Positions 7,600-16,325 of a stretch of DNA of 64,000 nt are shown piece after piece. The stretch comes from Gottfriedia luciferensis (GTDB taxonomy: Bacteria; Bacillota; Bacilli; Bacillales; Bacillaceae_G), in contig NZ_MDKC01000013.1 of assembly GCF_001712755.1 (NCBI RefSeq), forward strand, positions 248,001 through 312,000, read 5' to 3'. The position numbers and the translations under genes are program-made. Numbering within the stretch: position 1 is the first letter of the stretch; each line of letters starts with the position of its first letter. The notes beneath the pieces were generated by a model that searched no databases, was not told the origin of the DNA, and was given only the letters and a program-made list of their open reading frames with translations.

Positions 7600-9645
7600 T
7601 TGAAAAAAGGTTTTACTAGTTTAATTGTTTTAGTACTTATTTTTAGTATGTTTAAAGATGTATTTGCGGAAACTAAAGCTGCAGACAAATGGGTGGTAAC
7701 TCTAAAACCTACAGAATTGACGATTCAGACTGGAACTGGAGGAACAACTGGCGGCGCAACAACTGGTGAGATAGCTGGAGGAACAACCGGCGGCACAACA
7801 ACTGGTGAGATAACTGGTGGAACAACCGGTAGCACAACAACTGGAGGAACAACCGGCGGCACAACAACTGGTGAGACAACTGGAGGAACAACCGGTAGCA
7901 CAACAACTGGAGGAACAACCGGCGGCACAACAACTGGTGAGACAACTGGAGGAACAACCGGCGGCACAACAACTGGAGGAACAACCGACGGCACAACAAC
8001 TGGTGAGACAACTGGAGGAACAACCGGTAGCACAACAACTGGAGGAACAACCGGCGGCACAACAACTGGTGAGACAACTGAAGGAACAACCGGCAGCGCA
8101 ACAACTGGTGAGGTAACCGGAGGAACAACCGGCGGCACAACAACTGGTGAGACAACTGGAGGAACAACTGGTACAACAACTACTACAATAACAATACCAG
8201 CAAACGTTAAGTTAAAAGTAGATAAAGAGGAGAATGACCTTTACTATGTTACTTATAATGGGAATGCGGGGACTATTTTGAAAAGTGCAGTCCGAAATGC
8301 AACTCCATGGGAAATCTACCCAACGGCGAAAGTCTTTAAAGTAACGAATGATACACCTCTATTATTAAATGAAAATGGTAAATTAGTGAATAGGGGAACA
8401 GTTAAAGCAAATACGGTTTTTAGTAAAATAGGTGTGAAGGATCAGTATTTAATGATTCAATATTCTAATCAAACTGCTTATATTGATAAAAATAAAACTA
8501 TTCCTTTACCAAATGGGACCTTGCCTGTGATCAGTATCGTGACGCAGCCTGTTAAAATTACGGCGGGTGTTGCAGTGCGAAATTCTAAAATTGTCCTCCC
8601 GCGTGATAATAAACCAACAATGGTTAACATACCTGCTAAGCAAAAAATAGTAATTGATTCAGCTTATTCCTCTTATTATGTCGTAAAAGTTGGAGGACTT
8701 AAGGGACTGATCCCTAAAGCAGATATTTCGTTAAAAACCTATAACTACGTTGACCCAAATGGTGATTATTCATATGAAGAATTGACAGCGGATTTACAGG
8801 AACTGAATGCTTGGTATCCTGGATTTACTAAAGTTGAAAAAATTGGTAAATCGGTAGATGGTAGAAGTTTATATGCGTTTAAACTAGGGACTGGAAAAAC
8901 TGAAATTAGTATAAATGGTTCGCATCATGCTCGTGAGCATATGACAACAAATGTCATAATGGAAATGCTCGATCAATATGCAAGTGCTTATGAAAAAAAT
9001 ACAAAAATTTCTGGTTTTGATGTAAGAAAAACATTATCTCAAACGTCTATTTATTTTGTACCAATGGTAAATCCTGATGGTGTAATGCTTGTACAAAAAG
9101 GTGCGAGCAGTGCAAAGAATCCAAATCAGGTCATTAAATTAAATAATGGTAGCAAGAATTTTAAAGCTTGGAAGGCAAATGTACGTGGTGTAGATTTAAA
9201 TCGACAATATCCAGCTGGGTGGAGTACAATTTCTGGTAATAAGTCAAAGCCCGGCCCTGATAACTATAAAGGTACTAAGGCTTTAAGTGAACCAGAAGCT
9301 AAAGCTTTATATGATTTCACTAATAAACATTCATTCAAAAATACAGTTGCATACCACTCATCAGGAAATATTATTTTCTGGCATTATAATCAAACAGGAA
9401 CTCAAATGGCTAGAGATAAGGCAATTGCTACAAAATTATCAAAACAAACAGGGTATAGTTTGGTCGCTCCTGCCAAAGGTGGAGGCGGTGGATATAAAGA
9501 CTGGTATGTTGCTGCAAAAAAACGACCAGGATTTACTATTGAAATTTCTCCTTATGTAGGGAACAAACCAGTGCCAAATAGTTACTTTAGTAGTATTATG
9601 AAGAAAAACTTACCAGTTGGTTTAATACTTGCTAACGAAAAGTAA
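7600..9645 (+). CDS. secreted M14-family zinc carboxypeptidase with Thr/Gly repeat linker
   Basis: A signal peptide (residues 1 to about 23, ending VFA before ETKA) is followed by about 150 residues of Thr/Gly repeats. Next is an SH3-like or cell-wall-binding-like region (about 200-380), then an M14 peptidase domain. The zinc motif lies in GSHHAREHM (about residue 440), substrate-binding Asn-Arg in VDLNRQYP (about 531), the third zinc ligand in AYHSSG (about 585) and the catalytic Glu in FTIEIS (about 646). It probably trims C-terminal residues from extracellular peptides or peptidoglycan. The start is TTG at 7600, spaced from GAGAGGTGA; GTG at 7591 lies inside that RBS. The promoter region contains the inverted repeat AACAATT/AATTGTT. 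Confidence 0.92.
   Translation: MKKGFTSLIVLVLIFSMFKDVFAETKAADKWVVTLKPTELTIQTGTGGTTGGATTGEIAGGTTGGTTTGEITGGTTGSTTTGGTTGGTTTGETTGGTTGSTTTGGTTGGTTTGETTGGTTGGTTTGGTTDGTTTGETTGGTTGSTTTGGTTGGTTTGETTEGTTGSATTGEVTGGTTGGTTTGETTGGTTGTTTTTITIPANVKLKVDKEENDLYYVTYNGNAGTILKSAVRNATPWEIYPTAKVFKVTNDTPLLLNENGKLVNRGTVKANTVFSKIGVKDQYLMIQYSNQTAYIDKNKTIPLPNGTLPVISIVTQPVKITAGVAVRNSKIVLPRDNKPTMVNIPAKQKIVIDSAYSSYYVVKVGGLKGLIPKADISLKTYNYVDPNGDYSYEELTADLQELNAWYPGFTKVEKIGKSVDGRSLYAFKLGTGKTEISINGSHHAREHMTTNVIMEMLDQYASAYEKNTKISGFDVRKTLSQTSIYFVPMVNPDGVMLVQKGASSAKNPNQVIKLNNGSKNFKAWKANVRGVDLNRQYPAGWSTISGNKSKPGPDNYKGTKALSEPEAKALYDFTNKHSFKNTVAYHSSGNIIFWHYNQTGTQMARDKAIATKLSKQTGYSLVAPAKGGGGGYKDWYVAAKKRPGFTIEISPYVGNKPVPNSYFSSIMKKNLPVGLILANEK
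7735..8175 (+). repeat. in-frame ACAACTGG-type repeats encoding a Thr/Gly linker
   Basis: Alternating in-frame units encode TTGGTTTGE, TTGGTTG(S/G)TT and TTGG blocks inside the carboxypeptidase gene. The DNA copies are nearly identical, so copy number is likely to change by slippage. The linker resembles flexible wall-spanning stalks. The long minus-strand frames across it are artefacts of the repeats. Confidence 0.9.
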
Positions 9646-9700
9646 AAAATCACATTTTTTATAATAAAATTACTAAATTTAATTAATCTTCGTGCACAAT

Positions 9701-9729
9701 TTGTTTTTCATTTCATTTTATGTTAAGAT
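9701..9729 (+). promoter_or_regulatory. putative promoter of the cold-shock gene
   Basis: TTGTTT (9701-9706) and TAAGAT (9724-9729) are separated by 17 bp. This would give a 5' leader of about 135 nt before the start codon. Long leaders are typical of csp mRNAs, whose folding responds to temperature. Confidence 0.5.
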
Positions 9730-9869
9730 AGGAACATACTTAATAAGAAATTGGTTAATTCAATTCATGTGTTAAAAGGGACGAATTTTCATCCTGTTCT
9801 AATGTGTGTATTTTTTCTTAACAATACTCATTAAGTGTAAAAAAACAGGTATATATGGAGGTTCGTACA

Positions 9870-10070
9870 ATGAACACAGGTACAGTTAAATGGTTTAACG
9901 CAGAAAAAGGTTTCGGATTCATCGCTGTTGAAGGTGGAGACGATGTATTCGTACATTTCTCAGCTATCCAAGGCGACGGTTTCAAATCTCTTGAAGAAGG
10001 CCAAAAAGTAAGCTTTGAGATCACTCAAGGTAACCGTGGCGCTCAAGCTGAAAACGTAGTTAAATTATAA
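9870..10070 (+). CDS. CspA-family cold-shock protein
   Basis: The 66-residue protein is a single cold-shock domain that binds single-stranded RNA and DNA. RNP1 is seen in [10 protein letters not shown] and RNP2 in DVFVHFSAI. The N-terminal [14 protein letters not shown] is near-invariant in Bacillus Csp proteins. The ATG at 9870 is chosen because the upstream in-frame ATG at 9855 is part of the RBS ATGGAGG. The codon composition is richer in G and C than its neighbours, as expected for a highly expressed gene. A terminator follows directly. Confidence 0.97.
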   Translation: MNTGTVKWFNAEKGFGFIAVEGGDDVFVHFSAIQGDGFKSLEEGQKVSFEITQGNRGAQAENVVKL

Positions 10071-10093
10071 TTTTCACTTCTGAGTGAGTAAAA

Positions 10094-10127
10094 GGCTGCT
10101 AGCATTTTTGTTAGCAGTCTTTTTTTA
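10094..10127 (+). terminator. terminator of the cold-shock gene
   Basis: GGCTGCTAGC pairs with GTTAGCAGTC (10110-10119) around a T-rich loop and is followed by seven T residues. Confidence 0.88.
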
Positions 10128-10393
10128 TTTTGTATAGAGAAGTGAAGTGATGGCGTCGCCTACAAATAAAATGACCACAACCGTAAATAAACTATTTAAG
10201 CGAATTCGAAAAAAATATTAAAACTTCAAATGTCTTCCGGATTTTCTATTATAATAATACTAAATCAACTAAAACTGGTTTTAAAACTGGTAAAGACAAT
10301 AGAAATCATACCGGACTTAAAACTATACTCATACTTTATTTTGATTATTGATCATCCTAGGTATTCATTAAAGTAACTAAAAAGTTCGAAAAT
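10128..10393. other. intergenic region without a recognised gene
   Basis: Between the csp terminator and the CarD-type gene there is AT-rich sequence with the short direct repeat AAAACTGGTTTTAAAACTGG near 10273. I see no ORF with a ribosome binding site and no strong promoter. Confidence 0.5.
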
Positions 10394-10401
10394 CAAAAAA
10401 A

Positions 10402-10425
10402 AGAGCTTAAAGTAAGCTCTTTTTC
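10402..10425. terminator. bidirectional terminator of the CarD-type gene
   Basis: AGAGCTTA (10402-10409) and TAAGCTCT (10413-10420) form a hairpin flanked by A residues on the left and T residues on the right. It lies just beyond the stop of the minus-strand regulator gene. Confidence 0.85.
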
Positions 10426-10437
10426 CTAAAAAAATCT

Positions 10438-10914
10438 TTATTTTAATGCAGAATCAATTAATTCGGTTGCTTCAAGCTGCGATATGCCTTTAATTAAGCT
10501 AAGTTCACCAACAAACATGCGTTTAGCCATGTCTAGCATTTCTCTTTCACTAGGGTTTAAAGGTTTCTCCCTACTTTGAAGTGTTAGATCACGTACTACT
10601 TGAGCACCAGCGAGTAATTCGCCAGACTTTAATTTTTTCATGTTTGTATCATATTTTTGTTTCCAAGATAAGGAATCGTCAGGAAGACCATTTGAAAAGT
10701 CATCTAATACATTACTTAAATATTCTTTGTCTTCGACTAAACGAATTTTCGTATTTGACACATTCCCTTGAGGGACCATCAATTTTAAATTGCTGGATGG
10801 TATGTTAATAATGTAGTACTGTTGTGTTACACCTTGTATAACTTTCTCTTCGATGGAATCAATTACTGCAGCTCCCTGCATTGGGTAAATAATTTGATCG
10901 CCAATTTTGAACAA
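10438..10914 (-). CDS. CarD-family transcriptional regulator
   Basis: The protein starts FKIGDQIIYPMQGAAVIDSI, the hallmark of the CarD/TRCF RNA-polymerase-interacting domain (residues 1-60). A helical C-terminal part (about 70-158) follows, typical of CarD proteins that bind promoter DNA next to RNA polymerase. I choose TTG at 10914 as start because GGAGG lies 8 nt upstream; the GTG at 10923 overlaps this RBS. Family members start MF(K/Q)IGD, which supports the choice. The 158-residue length is normal. It is probably a single-gene unit ending in the hairpin at 10402. Confidence 0.93.
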   Translation of the reverse strand: MFKIGDQIIYPMQGAAVIDSIEEKVIQGVTQQYYIINIPSSNLKLMVPQGNVSNTKIRLVEDKEYLSNVLDDFSNGLPDDSLSWKQKYDTNMKKLKSGELLAGAQVVRDLTLQSREKPLNPSEREMLDMAKRMFVGELSLIKGISQLEATELIDSALK

Positions 10915-11117
10915 TGTACCCACCTCCGAAAATTCTTATAACTTAAGTATAACATTAATAAATGAAATATCAAAATTTATATGATAACATCTGTAAAATA
11001 AAACTGTCAATAATTTTATGTATAATTTTTTACTTTTTTGGGGAAAAGATGAACATGTCATATGGTCGTGGACATAATATGGAAGAAAGAGACTGTCGAA
11101 AGGAGGTTAGGTTACTA

Positions 11118-12038
11118 ATGAATTTTCGTGTAGTTATTTTTATCGTTACAGTACTTACTTTTTTTACAACGACCACCGGATGTAGCCAACAAGAGCAAAG
11201 AGAGCTAGAGAAGCTTCCAGATGGCGTATTATTATCAGCATCTGAGCTTTCTTATGAAGCATTTCTAAGTAAAGAAATAGGCAAAAGCTTAAGAGAACAT
11301 AAAGGGATTGCTGATCCATTACTTACTCAAGTTCATAAGAATCTTAGCGATTATAGGCTTGTTTCCATTACATCTGGTAATATTGGATTTTCTGCAATAG
11401 CATTAAAAAATAATAAAAATAATAGTTTACTATTTGCTTTTAGTGGATTAAAGAAAATTAATATACAAGATATTTATCAAAGATTAGTTGAATTTGAAAC
11501 TCCTGAGAATGGTTCACCAGTTGTAATAGATCAACAAGCTCAGCAAGCATATGACTGGGTTACATCAATATTAAATAAAAAAGAGAATAAGCATTCAAGT
11601 GTATATGTTACTGGTCATTCCTTTGGAGGTTATTTAGCTCAATTTGTAGGTTATCAGCTTAAGAATGATAAAAAATTGAAAAATCATCTATTTGTACAGG
11701 GCGTTACATTTAACTCATTAGGTGTACTTTTAGATGATGGTTCGAAAAAACTTCATGCAAAGTCACAAAAAGTCCAAAAAACGTTTAAACCACTTTTTAC
11801 AAATTACATTGTAAAGGGTGACCCATTGGACTACGCCAATAAAACCTTTTTTAAACAAATAACTGGGTACTCACTCCAGCATCTCGGTAATATCAAATAT
11901 ATTACAGTTGATGAGAATTATAAAACGTCTTTAACTGCTTTAGAAAAAACAACAGATTTATGGACAAAAGCAAGATTGTTGAAACCTTTGTACCCATATC
12001 ACGATTTAGTTGAGTTTGAGGGTGCGTTTTGGAAATAG
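11118..12038 (+). CDS. lipase-like alpha/beta-hydrolase lipoprotein
   Basis: A type II signal peptide ends in a lipobox (TTTTGCS) near residue 25, so the mature protein should be anchored to the membrane outside. The nucleophile elbow G-H-S-F-G-G in VYVTGHSFGGYLAQF is that of class-3-lipase-like and DUF2974-like hydrolases. A later DP(L)D and a histidine near LQHLG or PYHDLVEF may complete the triad. The ATG at 11118 has AGGAGG upstream; longer in-frame starts from 10962 have none and would spoil the signal peptide. The substrate is unknown. The hairpin downstream is duplicated by an inserted element. Confidence 0.8.
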   Translation: MNFRVVIFIVTVLTFFTTTTGCSQQEQRELEKLPDGVLLSASELSYEAFLSKEIGKSLREHKGIADPLLTQVHKNLSDYRLVSITSGNIGFSAIALKNNKNNSLLFAFSGLKKINIQDIYQRLVEFETPENGSPVVIDQQAQQAYDWVTSILNKKENKHSSVYVTGHSFGGYLAQFVGYQLKNDKKLKNHLFVQGVTFNSLGVLLDDGSKKLHAKSQKVQKTFKPLFTNYIVKGDPLDYANKTFFKQITGYSLQHLGNIKYITVDENYKTSLTALEKTTDLWTKARLLKPLYPYHDLVEFEGAFWK

Positions 12039-12050
12039 TACGGTGAAAAT

Positions 12051-12081
12051 TAAAAGCTACTATCATAGATAGTAGCTTTTA
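12051..12081. terminator. left copy of a duplicated terminator-like hairpin
   Basis: This 31-bp sequence contains AAAAGCTACTAT and its complement ATAGTAGCTTTT around a short loop, and serves the lipase-like gene. An exact copy lies at 12600-12630, on the other side of the inserted element. Confidence 0.9.
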
Positions 12082-12599
12082 CACGCTGTTGAAAAACAAC
12101 TTTGTCAATTAAATTACCAAATTTTCGTAAAAGGAGTAGGTGATGTTGATTTCCATTACAGGATGCTCGCTTTCCATGGGGCGGGATTCTTTAGCCTCCT
12201 CGGCAAGCCTGCGGGGTCTCAGCCTTCCCGCTAATCCCATAGGAGTCGATCACCCCTCCATTCCAATCAACTTTTTCATCAGCAAAAGTATACAATAAAT
12301 CCTAATCAAATAGCCTTTACTTAGATTAATCTAGCAGTTTTTATTAATCAGTTTGTAGTTCAATTAATATCGAACATTAAACTAAATTAGTCAAATGAAT
12401 TTGTTTTTCTAAGAATAAGCTCATAATTTTTTAACTTCTGAAAAAAACATGTCTAGTGTTATTGGAATCATAAAATTGCTCGAACATATTACATTTAAAA
12501 CCATTAAAAGATCATCCAGAAAAATGATAATTTCATCATTATTAAATGTTCATTTAATGTCCGTTTTCCCTATTGACCATTTTATATTTCAACACTCTG
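12082..12599. mobile_element. MITE-like noncoding element, copy 1
   Basis: This 518-bp sequence recurs at 54887-55348 with high identity apart from an internal indel of about 55 bp. Its ends are imperfect inverted repeats: CACGCTGTTGAAA on the left and TTTCAACACTCTG on the right. A GC-rich core (about 12150-12260) can fold, for example ATGGGGCGGGA with TCCCGC and CCCAT. That core resembles GC-rich dispersed repeats common in Bacillaceae. It encodes no transposase, and short frames inside it are not conserved between copies. Exact 31-bp duplications flank it. Confidence 0.8.
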
Positions 12600-12630
12600 T
12601 AAAAGCTACTATCATAGATAGTAGCTTTTA
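12600..12630. terminator. right copy of the duplicated terminator-like hairpin
   Basis: Identical over 31 bp to 12051-12081. In its present place it serves the minus-strand haemoglobin gene that ends at 12639. Before the insertion, one copy probably served both convergent genes. Confidence 0.9.
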
Positions 12631-12638
12631 TTGAACTA

Positions 12639-13001
12639 TTATTTATATTGTATGTCATCTCTTAGTGATTCAACCTTTGTTAGGGCTTGATCGATGTCTG
12701 TTTCGCTTACCCCGAAGTGAGCTAGTGCATCATGGAGATGGGTAGCAATTGCATTAAAATGTTCGGGTTGAATATTCATTCCTTCATGAGCTTTTGACAT
12801 GGATTTGCCAGTATATTTGTTAGGTCCACCTAAAGCAAAACTAATAAACTTTGTTTGGTGACGACGTTGCTTGTCCATATCCGTTTGATCAAAGAAATGA
12901 TTAACTGTTTCATCTTTTAGGACTAATTCATCGTAAAAATAATCTACTACTTTTCCAACTGTTTCTTCTCCACCATATTTTTCATAAAGAGTTTGTTCCA
13001 T
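12639..13001 (-). CDS. group 1 truncated haemoglobin
   Basis: The 120-residue protein has the two-over-two globin layout. It opens with TLYEKYGGEETV, has the Phe-Phe region VNHFFDQTD, and then FALGGPNKYTGKSMSKAHEGMNI, in which the histidine of KAHEGM is the expected proximal haem ligand. This sequence is closer to the HbN (group 1) type than to YjbI of B. subtilis. Such proteins bind oxygen or detoxify nitric oxide. The ATG follows GAAAGGAAGCTACTAA. It converges on the lipase-like gene. Confidence 0.92.
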   Translation of the reverse strand: MEQTLYEKYGGEETVGKVVDYFYDELVLKDETVNHFFDQTDMDKQRRHQTKFISFALGGPNKYTGKSMSKAHEGMNIQPEHFNAIATHLHDALAHFGVSETDIDQALTKVESLRDDIQYK

Positions 13002-13360
13002 TTAGTAGCTTCCTTTCAAAATAAGATATAAGTAGAATCCCCTAAATTAACAATTTAAAACTGTCTATTTAACGATTAATTCATGATATGAAAATACATT
13101 TGCTAAACAATTATGCTTCTTATAATTTAACGCTTATATGTAAGTCTAATCAATCCGTTTAAACAAATTGATTAGACCATTATAGATTCAACCACCTATC
13201 CATAACTAGAACTTACTTTGTAGAAAGTTTTAAACTGTGTATGAAGTAATATGTGTAATCGTCAGAATGAATATTTTTGTATAGTAATATCAGATAAATT
13301 AATAGTAGTTGAATTTTACTTTAATAAATAATTAACGCACCTATTGTTTCAACTATTTTT
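13002..13360. other. intergenic region with a long hairpin
   Basis: No ORF with an RBS is seen. GTCTAATCAAT (13144-13154) and ATTGATTAGAC (13167-13177) form an 11-bp inverted repeat with a 12-nt loop containing GTTTAAAC. There is no T run, so it looks more like an operator or a processed structure than a terminator. The promoter of the haemoglobin gene should lie in the left part. Confidence 0.55.
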
Positions 13361-15976
13361 TTAAGTGACTGTATTGTTTTTGTTAATATCTTTAGATGTT
13401 AATGCAAGTGTATTATTGATTAATGTGTTGTCTTCAATATCATAAGGAGGCGCACCGATACCACCGTTAGTTGTGTCAATTCCAACCCTTTTTATTTTGG
13501 ATGTTATTTTGTTTCCTTTAATTACTGCTCCTTTAACTTGAGTAGGAGAATTTTTCCATGCGTCACGGCCGATTTGAATGATTGGATGATCTGCAGAAGT
13601 TGTTACACTATCATTTATTGTATTGTTAAGAAAGGAAAAACTTGTTGCATTATTTACTAAAATAATGTTACCTGATACAGATTTATCGAAGTCGAATGTT
13701 GAGCTTGATATAGTAACATTTGGATATCCATTGTCATTATCAAGTATGACAGTACTATTTTTAAACTGTCCCTGATTAATAGTTACTTTTCCAGGATAGA
13801 AATTGATCTTTCCATTTGTAACAATTAGATTGTTATAGTTTCCAGAAGCTAATCGAGATTCAGTAGTATTATTAAATGTAACATTCGAGTATACATTCGA
13901 AGCGAGTCCATTGCCACTTAGACCATTGTTTCCTTCTAGATAAATAGTACTTAACGTTATTGGCTTGTCTCCCCATATAGCAAAACCATGTAATTCTGAA
14001 TCTTGTCCAGAAGATGTAAGAGAAATATTGGATGCGCTTATGCCGTTTTCAACAGTCTGAGTAAAGCTGATATCTGAATCAACACCAACAAGACCATCAA
14101 CAATTATATTTTCTCCACCGTCAAAAACTGCTCCACTTTTTGTTAGTTTGTTATTTGTAAAAGTAATATTAGAAGAGCCGTCAGAACTTACAAATGAAGA
14201 ATTGTCAAAGGTGTTATTAGAAGCAGAAACGCCACCCCAGCTAGTTGAAGCAAAAGCAGCATCAGGACCAAAGTAGTTATTATTTGCTATTGCATGGCCA
14301 CCATAAGAGAGTACCATATGAATTTTATTATTTAAAAATTCATTTCCGCTTATCTCCGTATTTATACCCGGGTAAAATCCAGGCTCTAAATCAACTCCAC
14401 TTCCAGGAGCGACTCCACTTATATCGTGTATTTTATTATTGAGTATTTTGACACCATCAGTACCTACTAAACTTATGCCTTGTCGACGGTTATTGCCGAT
14501 ATTGCAATTTTGTATCAATAAATTTTCTGTAACAGCAACGGACATCATTTGAACACCAACATTTGCTGTACTTGTAGCATTAAAAACAGCACGCCATTTA
14601 ACCGCGTCATCTGGAATCTTAGAATATCCAAAAGATGAATTGAAATCTTGATCTTTATCAGTTTTAATTAAACTTCCATCTGAGCGATAATAATATAAAT
14701 CGTATTTCCCGGATACACCTTCAGGATTCCACATCATAATATTTCTAAAATGAGGATTTTGATACGCTGGATCACTAAGCGTATAAGGTTTAGTGCGAAT
14801 TTTTCCTGATTGGCTAATAGGGTTTCCATTTGCATCTAATCCACCTAATTCTAGGTTGGTTGAATCAATCGATTCGCCTGTGACTGTTGTACCACCGGCT
14901 TGAACACCATCACCGGTAAAATCTGTAAAATTAACACCATCAATAATGACATTACTTGCTCCCTCTGTTATGATTCCAAATCCCCACTCATGCGTACCTG
15001 AAGTGTAAGGACCAACATAAGTGTAATCGTGAGTATATCGGTCACCTTTCAAGGTCCCACCTTTTATAGTCACATTCACAATGTCTTTACTTAGCGAAAT
15101 AATAGCGTATTGTTCCCATTTATTTGTTTCCTTTTGAAGAACCGTATCACTATCCATTAAAAATGTCATATTACTTACCATATTAATTTGAGCATTATGA
15201 TCTTTATCTTCAACGCCCTTAGCTATCAAGTACGTACCACCTAATACATGAAAGGTAGTGTATCCGTTACTAGTTGCCCACTGTAATGCCTGGTTAAATC
15301 CATTTGTAGTTTCAATAGGATGAGAATTATCATTATAAATTCCCCATCTAGTTCTTTCTTGCGAAGTTAGTTCATATACTCCAGCTGGAGGAGATACAAC
15401 CGTAGTATCTTTTGTGACAACTGTGGAACTCGTAGATTGATTGCCATATTGATCATTCGAGACAGCAGTGATTGTAATACTTCCATTATTTAAAGAACTC
15501 ATATTAAATAATACTGAAAAATTGCCACTTGTATCAGATGTAGTTACTTTAGAGAGTGGACTATGAATACCATCACTAACAGTTACTGTTACTTTTTGGT
15601 TTGCTTCCACTTTTCCATTTACTGGATAAGCACTTTGATTTTGTAAAGTAATATTTGAGACACTTAAAAGAATCGTTGGACCAACGGTATCTTTTAAAAC
15701 AGTCTTATTAACCTTTCCACTTGTATTACCTTTTGTATCTTTTTGATAAGCTTCCAAATTTAATTGGCCATCTTTTAGAGTAATGAGATTAAATTTTGTA
15801 GAAAAGGTACCGCTTGAAGTTGCTTTAACAGTAGTAGAAATCGTATTTTTGTTAGGATCTTTAAACGTTAAATAAATAGTAGCATTTGCAATTCCGCTAC
15901 CACTTACAGTATAGGAGCTTGCGTTGATACTTGTTACAACAGGTAAACTATTAATCTTTGGACTACTAATTGCCAA
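13361..15976 (-). CDS. Ig-like repeats plus right-handed beta-helix protein (polysaccharide lyase/hydrolase-like)
   Basis: Residues about 1-200 hold two bacterial Ig-like repeats (ASSYTVSGSG, then SAYPVNGKVEANQKVTV). Next comes a pectate-lyase-3-like segment (FNQALQWATSNGYTTFHVLG, GGTYLI), then many parallel beta-helix turns rich in Asn, such as NVTIKGGTLKG and ILNNKIHDISG. It could bind or cut a polysaccharide. No signal peptide is visible. The start is uncertain: TTG at 15976 has AAGGAG at 11 nt, GTG at 15988 is too close to it, and the best-spaced ATG is out of frame and closes at once. The gene is divergent from the eps operon, so it may act on that polymer. Confidence 0.75.
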   Translation of the reverse strand: MAISSPKINSLPVVTSINASSYTVSGSGIANATIYLTFKDPNKNTISTTVKATSSGTFSTKFNLITLKDGQLNLEAYQKDTKGNTSGKVNKTVLKDTVGPTILLSVSNITLQNQSAYPVNGKVEANQKVTVTVSDGIHSPLSKVTTSDTSGNFSVLFNMSSLNNGSITITAVSNDQYGNQSTSSTVVTKDTTVVSPPAGVYELTSQERTRWGIYNDNSHPIETTNGFNQALQWATSNGYTTFHVLGGTYLIAKGVEDKDHNAQINMVSNMTFLMDSDTVLQKETNKWEQYAIISLSKDIVNVTIKGGTLKGDRYTHDYTYVGPYTSGTHEWGFGIITEGASNVIIDGVNFTDFTGDGVQAGGTTVTGESIDSTNLELGGLDANGNPISQSGKIRTKPYTLSDPAYQNPHFRNIMMWNPEGVSGKYDLYYYRSDGSLIKTDKDQDFNSSFGYSKIPDDAVKWRAVFNATSTANVGVQMMSVAVTENLLIQNCNIGNNRRQGISLVGTDGVKILNNKIHDISGVAPGSGVDLEPGFYPGINTEISGNEFLNNKIHMVLSYGGHAIANNNYFGPDAAFASTSWGGVSASNNTFDNSSFVSSDGSSNITFTNNKLTKSGAVFDGGENIIVDGLVGVDSDISFTQTVENGISASNISLTSSGQDSELHGFAIWGDKPITLSTIYLEGNNGLSGNGLASNVYSNVTFNNTTESRLASGNYNNLIVTNGKINFYPGKVTINQGQFKNSTVILDNDNGYPNVTISSSTFDFDKSVSGNIILVNNATSFSFLNNTINDSVTTSADHPIIQIGRDAWKNSPTQVKGAVIKGNKITSKIKRVGIDTTNGGIGAPPYDIEDNTLINNTLALTSKDINKNNTVT

Positions 15977-16123
15977 ATAACATGACACTCCTTATAAATT
16001 AGTATATTTATAGGAGTAGTATATTTATTTCAGTCCAAATTGCTTGTACTAATTAAGAGAAAGCATAAAAGATGGTGAAACTATCTAGTAAGTAAATGGA
16101 AGATTATTAAAAAAAACTAATTT

Positions 16124-16243
16124 TTCCTAGTAATTTAGTATGGTAAATGTTCATTTAAAAGAACATCTTTGTTCTTATGTTTAGTACTAAACATAATTTA
16201 TTAACAATAAATTTACTAGGAATTTATAATTAATTTACTAGAA
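16124..16243. promoter_or_regulatory. eps upstream region: repeats and palindromes
   Basis: TTACTAGGAA occurs at 16213-16222, as TTACTAGAA at 16235-16243 (22 bp, two helical turns, downstream), and inverted as TTCCTAGTAA at 16124-16133. ATGTTTAGTACTAAACAT at 16177-16194 is a perfect 18-bp palindrome. These lie in the 510-bp gap between the beta-helix gene and epsA, and look like binding sites for regulators other than SinR. Confidence 0.5.
16149..16176. promoter_or_regulatory. putative SinR operator of the eps operon
   Basis: GTTCATTTAAAAGAAC (16149-16164) is a 16-bp near-palindrome made of GTTCA and AGAAC arms, followed by GTTCTT at 16171-16176. B. subtilis SinR binds GTTCTYT half-sites, often as inverted repeats. 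The 18-bp core including one flanking base on each side recurs, inverted, at 44743-44760. Confidence 0.65.
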
Positions 16244-16296
16244 TCTACTATTATTAAAGTGTAGTAAAATAGGTATAAATTGGAGCGAAAATATTA

Positions 16297-16325
16297 TTGA
16301 CTAGTTCATTATAAAGAATTAAAAT
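16297..16325 (+). promoter_or_regulatory. putative eps promoter with an operator-like spacer
   Basis: TTGACT (16297-16302) and TAAAAT (16320-16325) are 17 bp apart. The spacer holds GTTCATTATAAAGAAT (16304-16319), an imperfect copy of the SinR-like palindrome. A repressor there would block polymerase directly. The leader to epsA would be about 170 nt. Confidence 0.55.

Noticed and set aside
7709-8179. Long minus-strand frames across the Thr/Gly repeat
   Set aside because: They arise from the repeat pattern of the carboxypeptidase gene on the other strand and have no start signals.
12142-12297. Short frame in the GC-rich core of the element, starting after AAAGGAGTAGGTG
   Set aside because: In copy 2 the frame is closed by TAG after CGGGGTCTT, so coding is not conserved; the core looks like a folded nucleic-acid structure.
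12449-12634. 61-codon frame inside element copy 1
   Set aside because: It is not kept in element copy 2 and runs into the duplicated hairpin.
16297-16315. TTGACT paired with TATAAA as eps promoter
   Set aside because: The spacing is only 7 bp; TAAAAT at 17 bp is the better -10.
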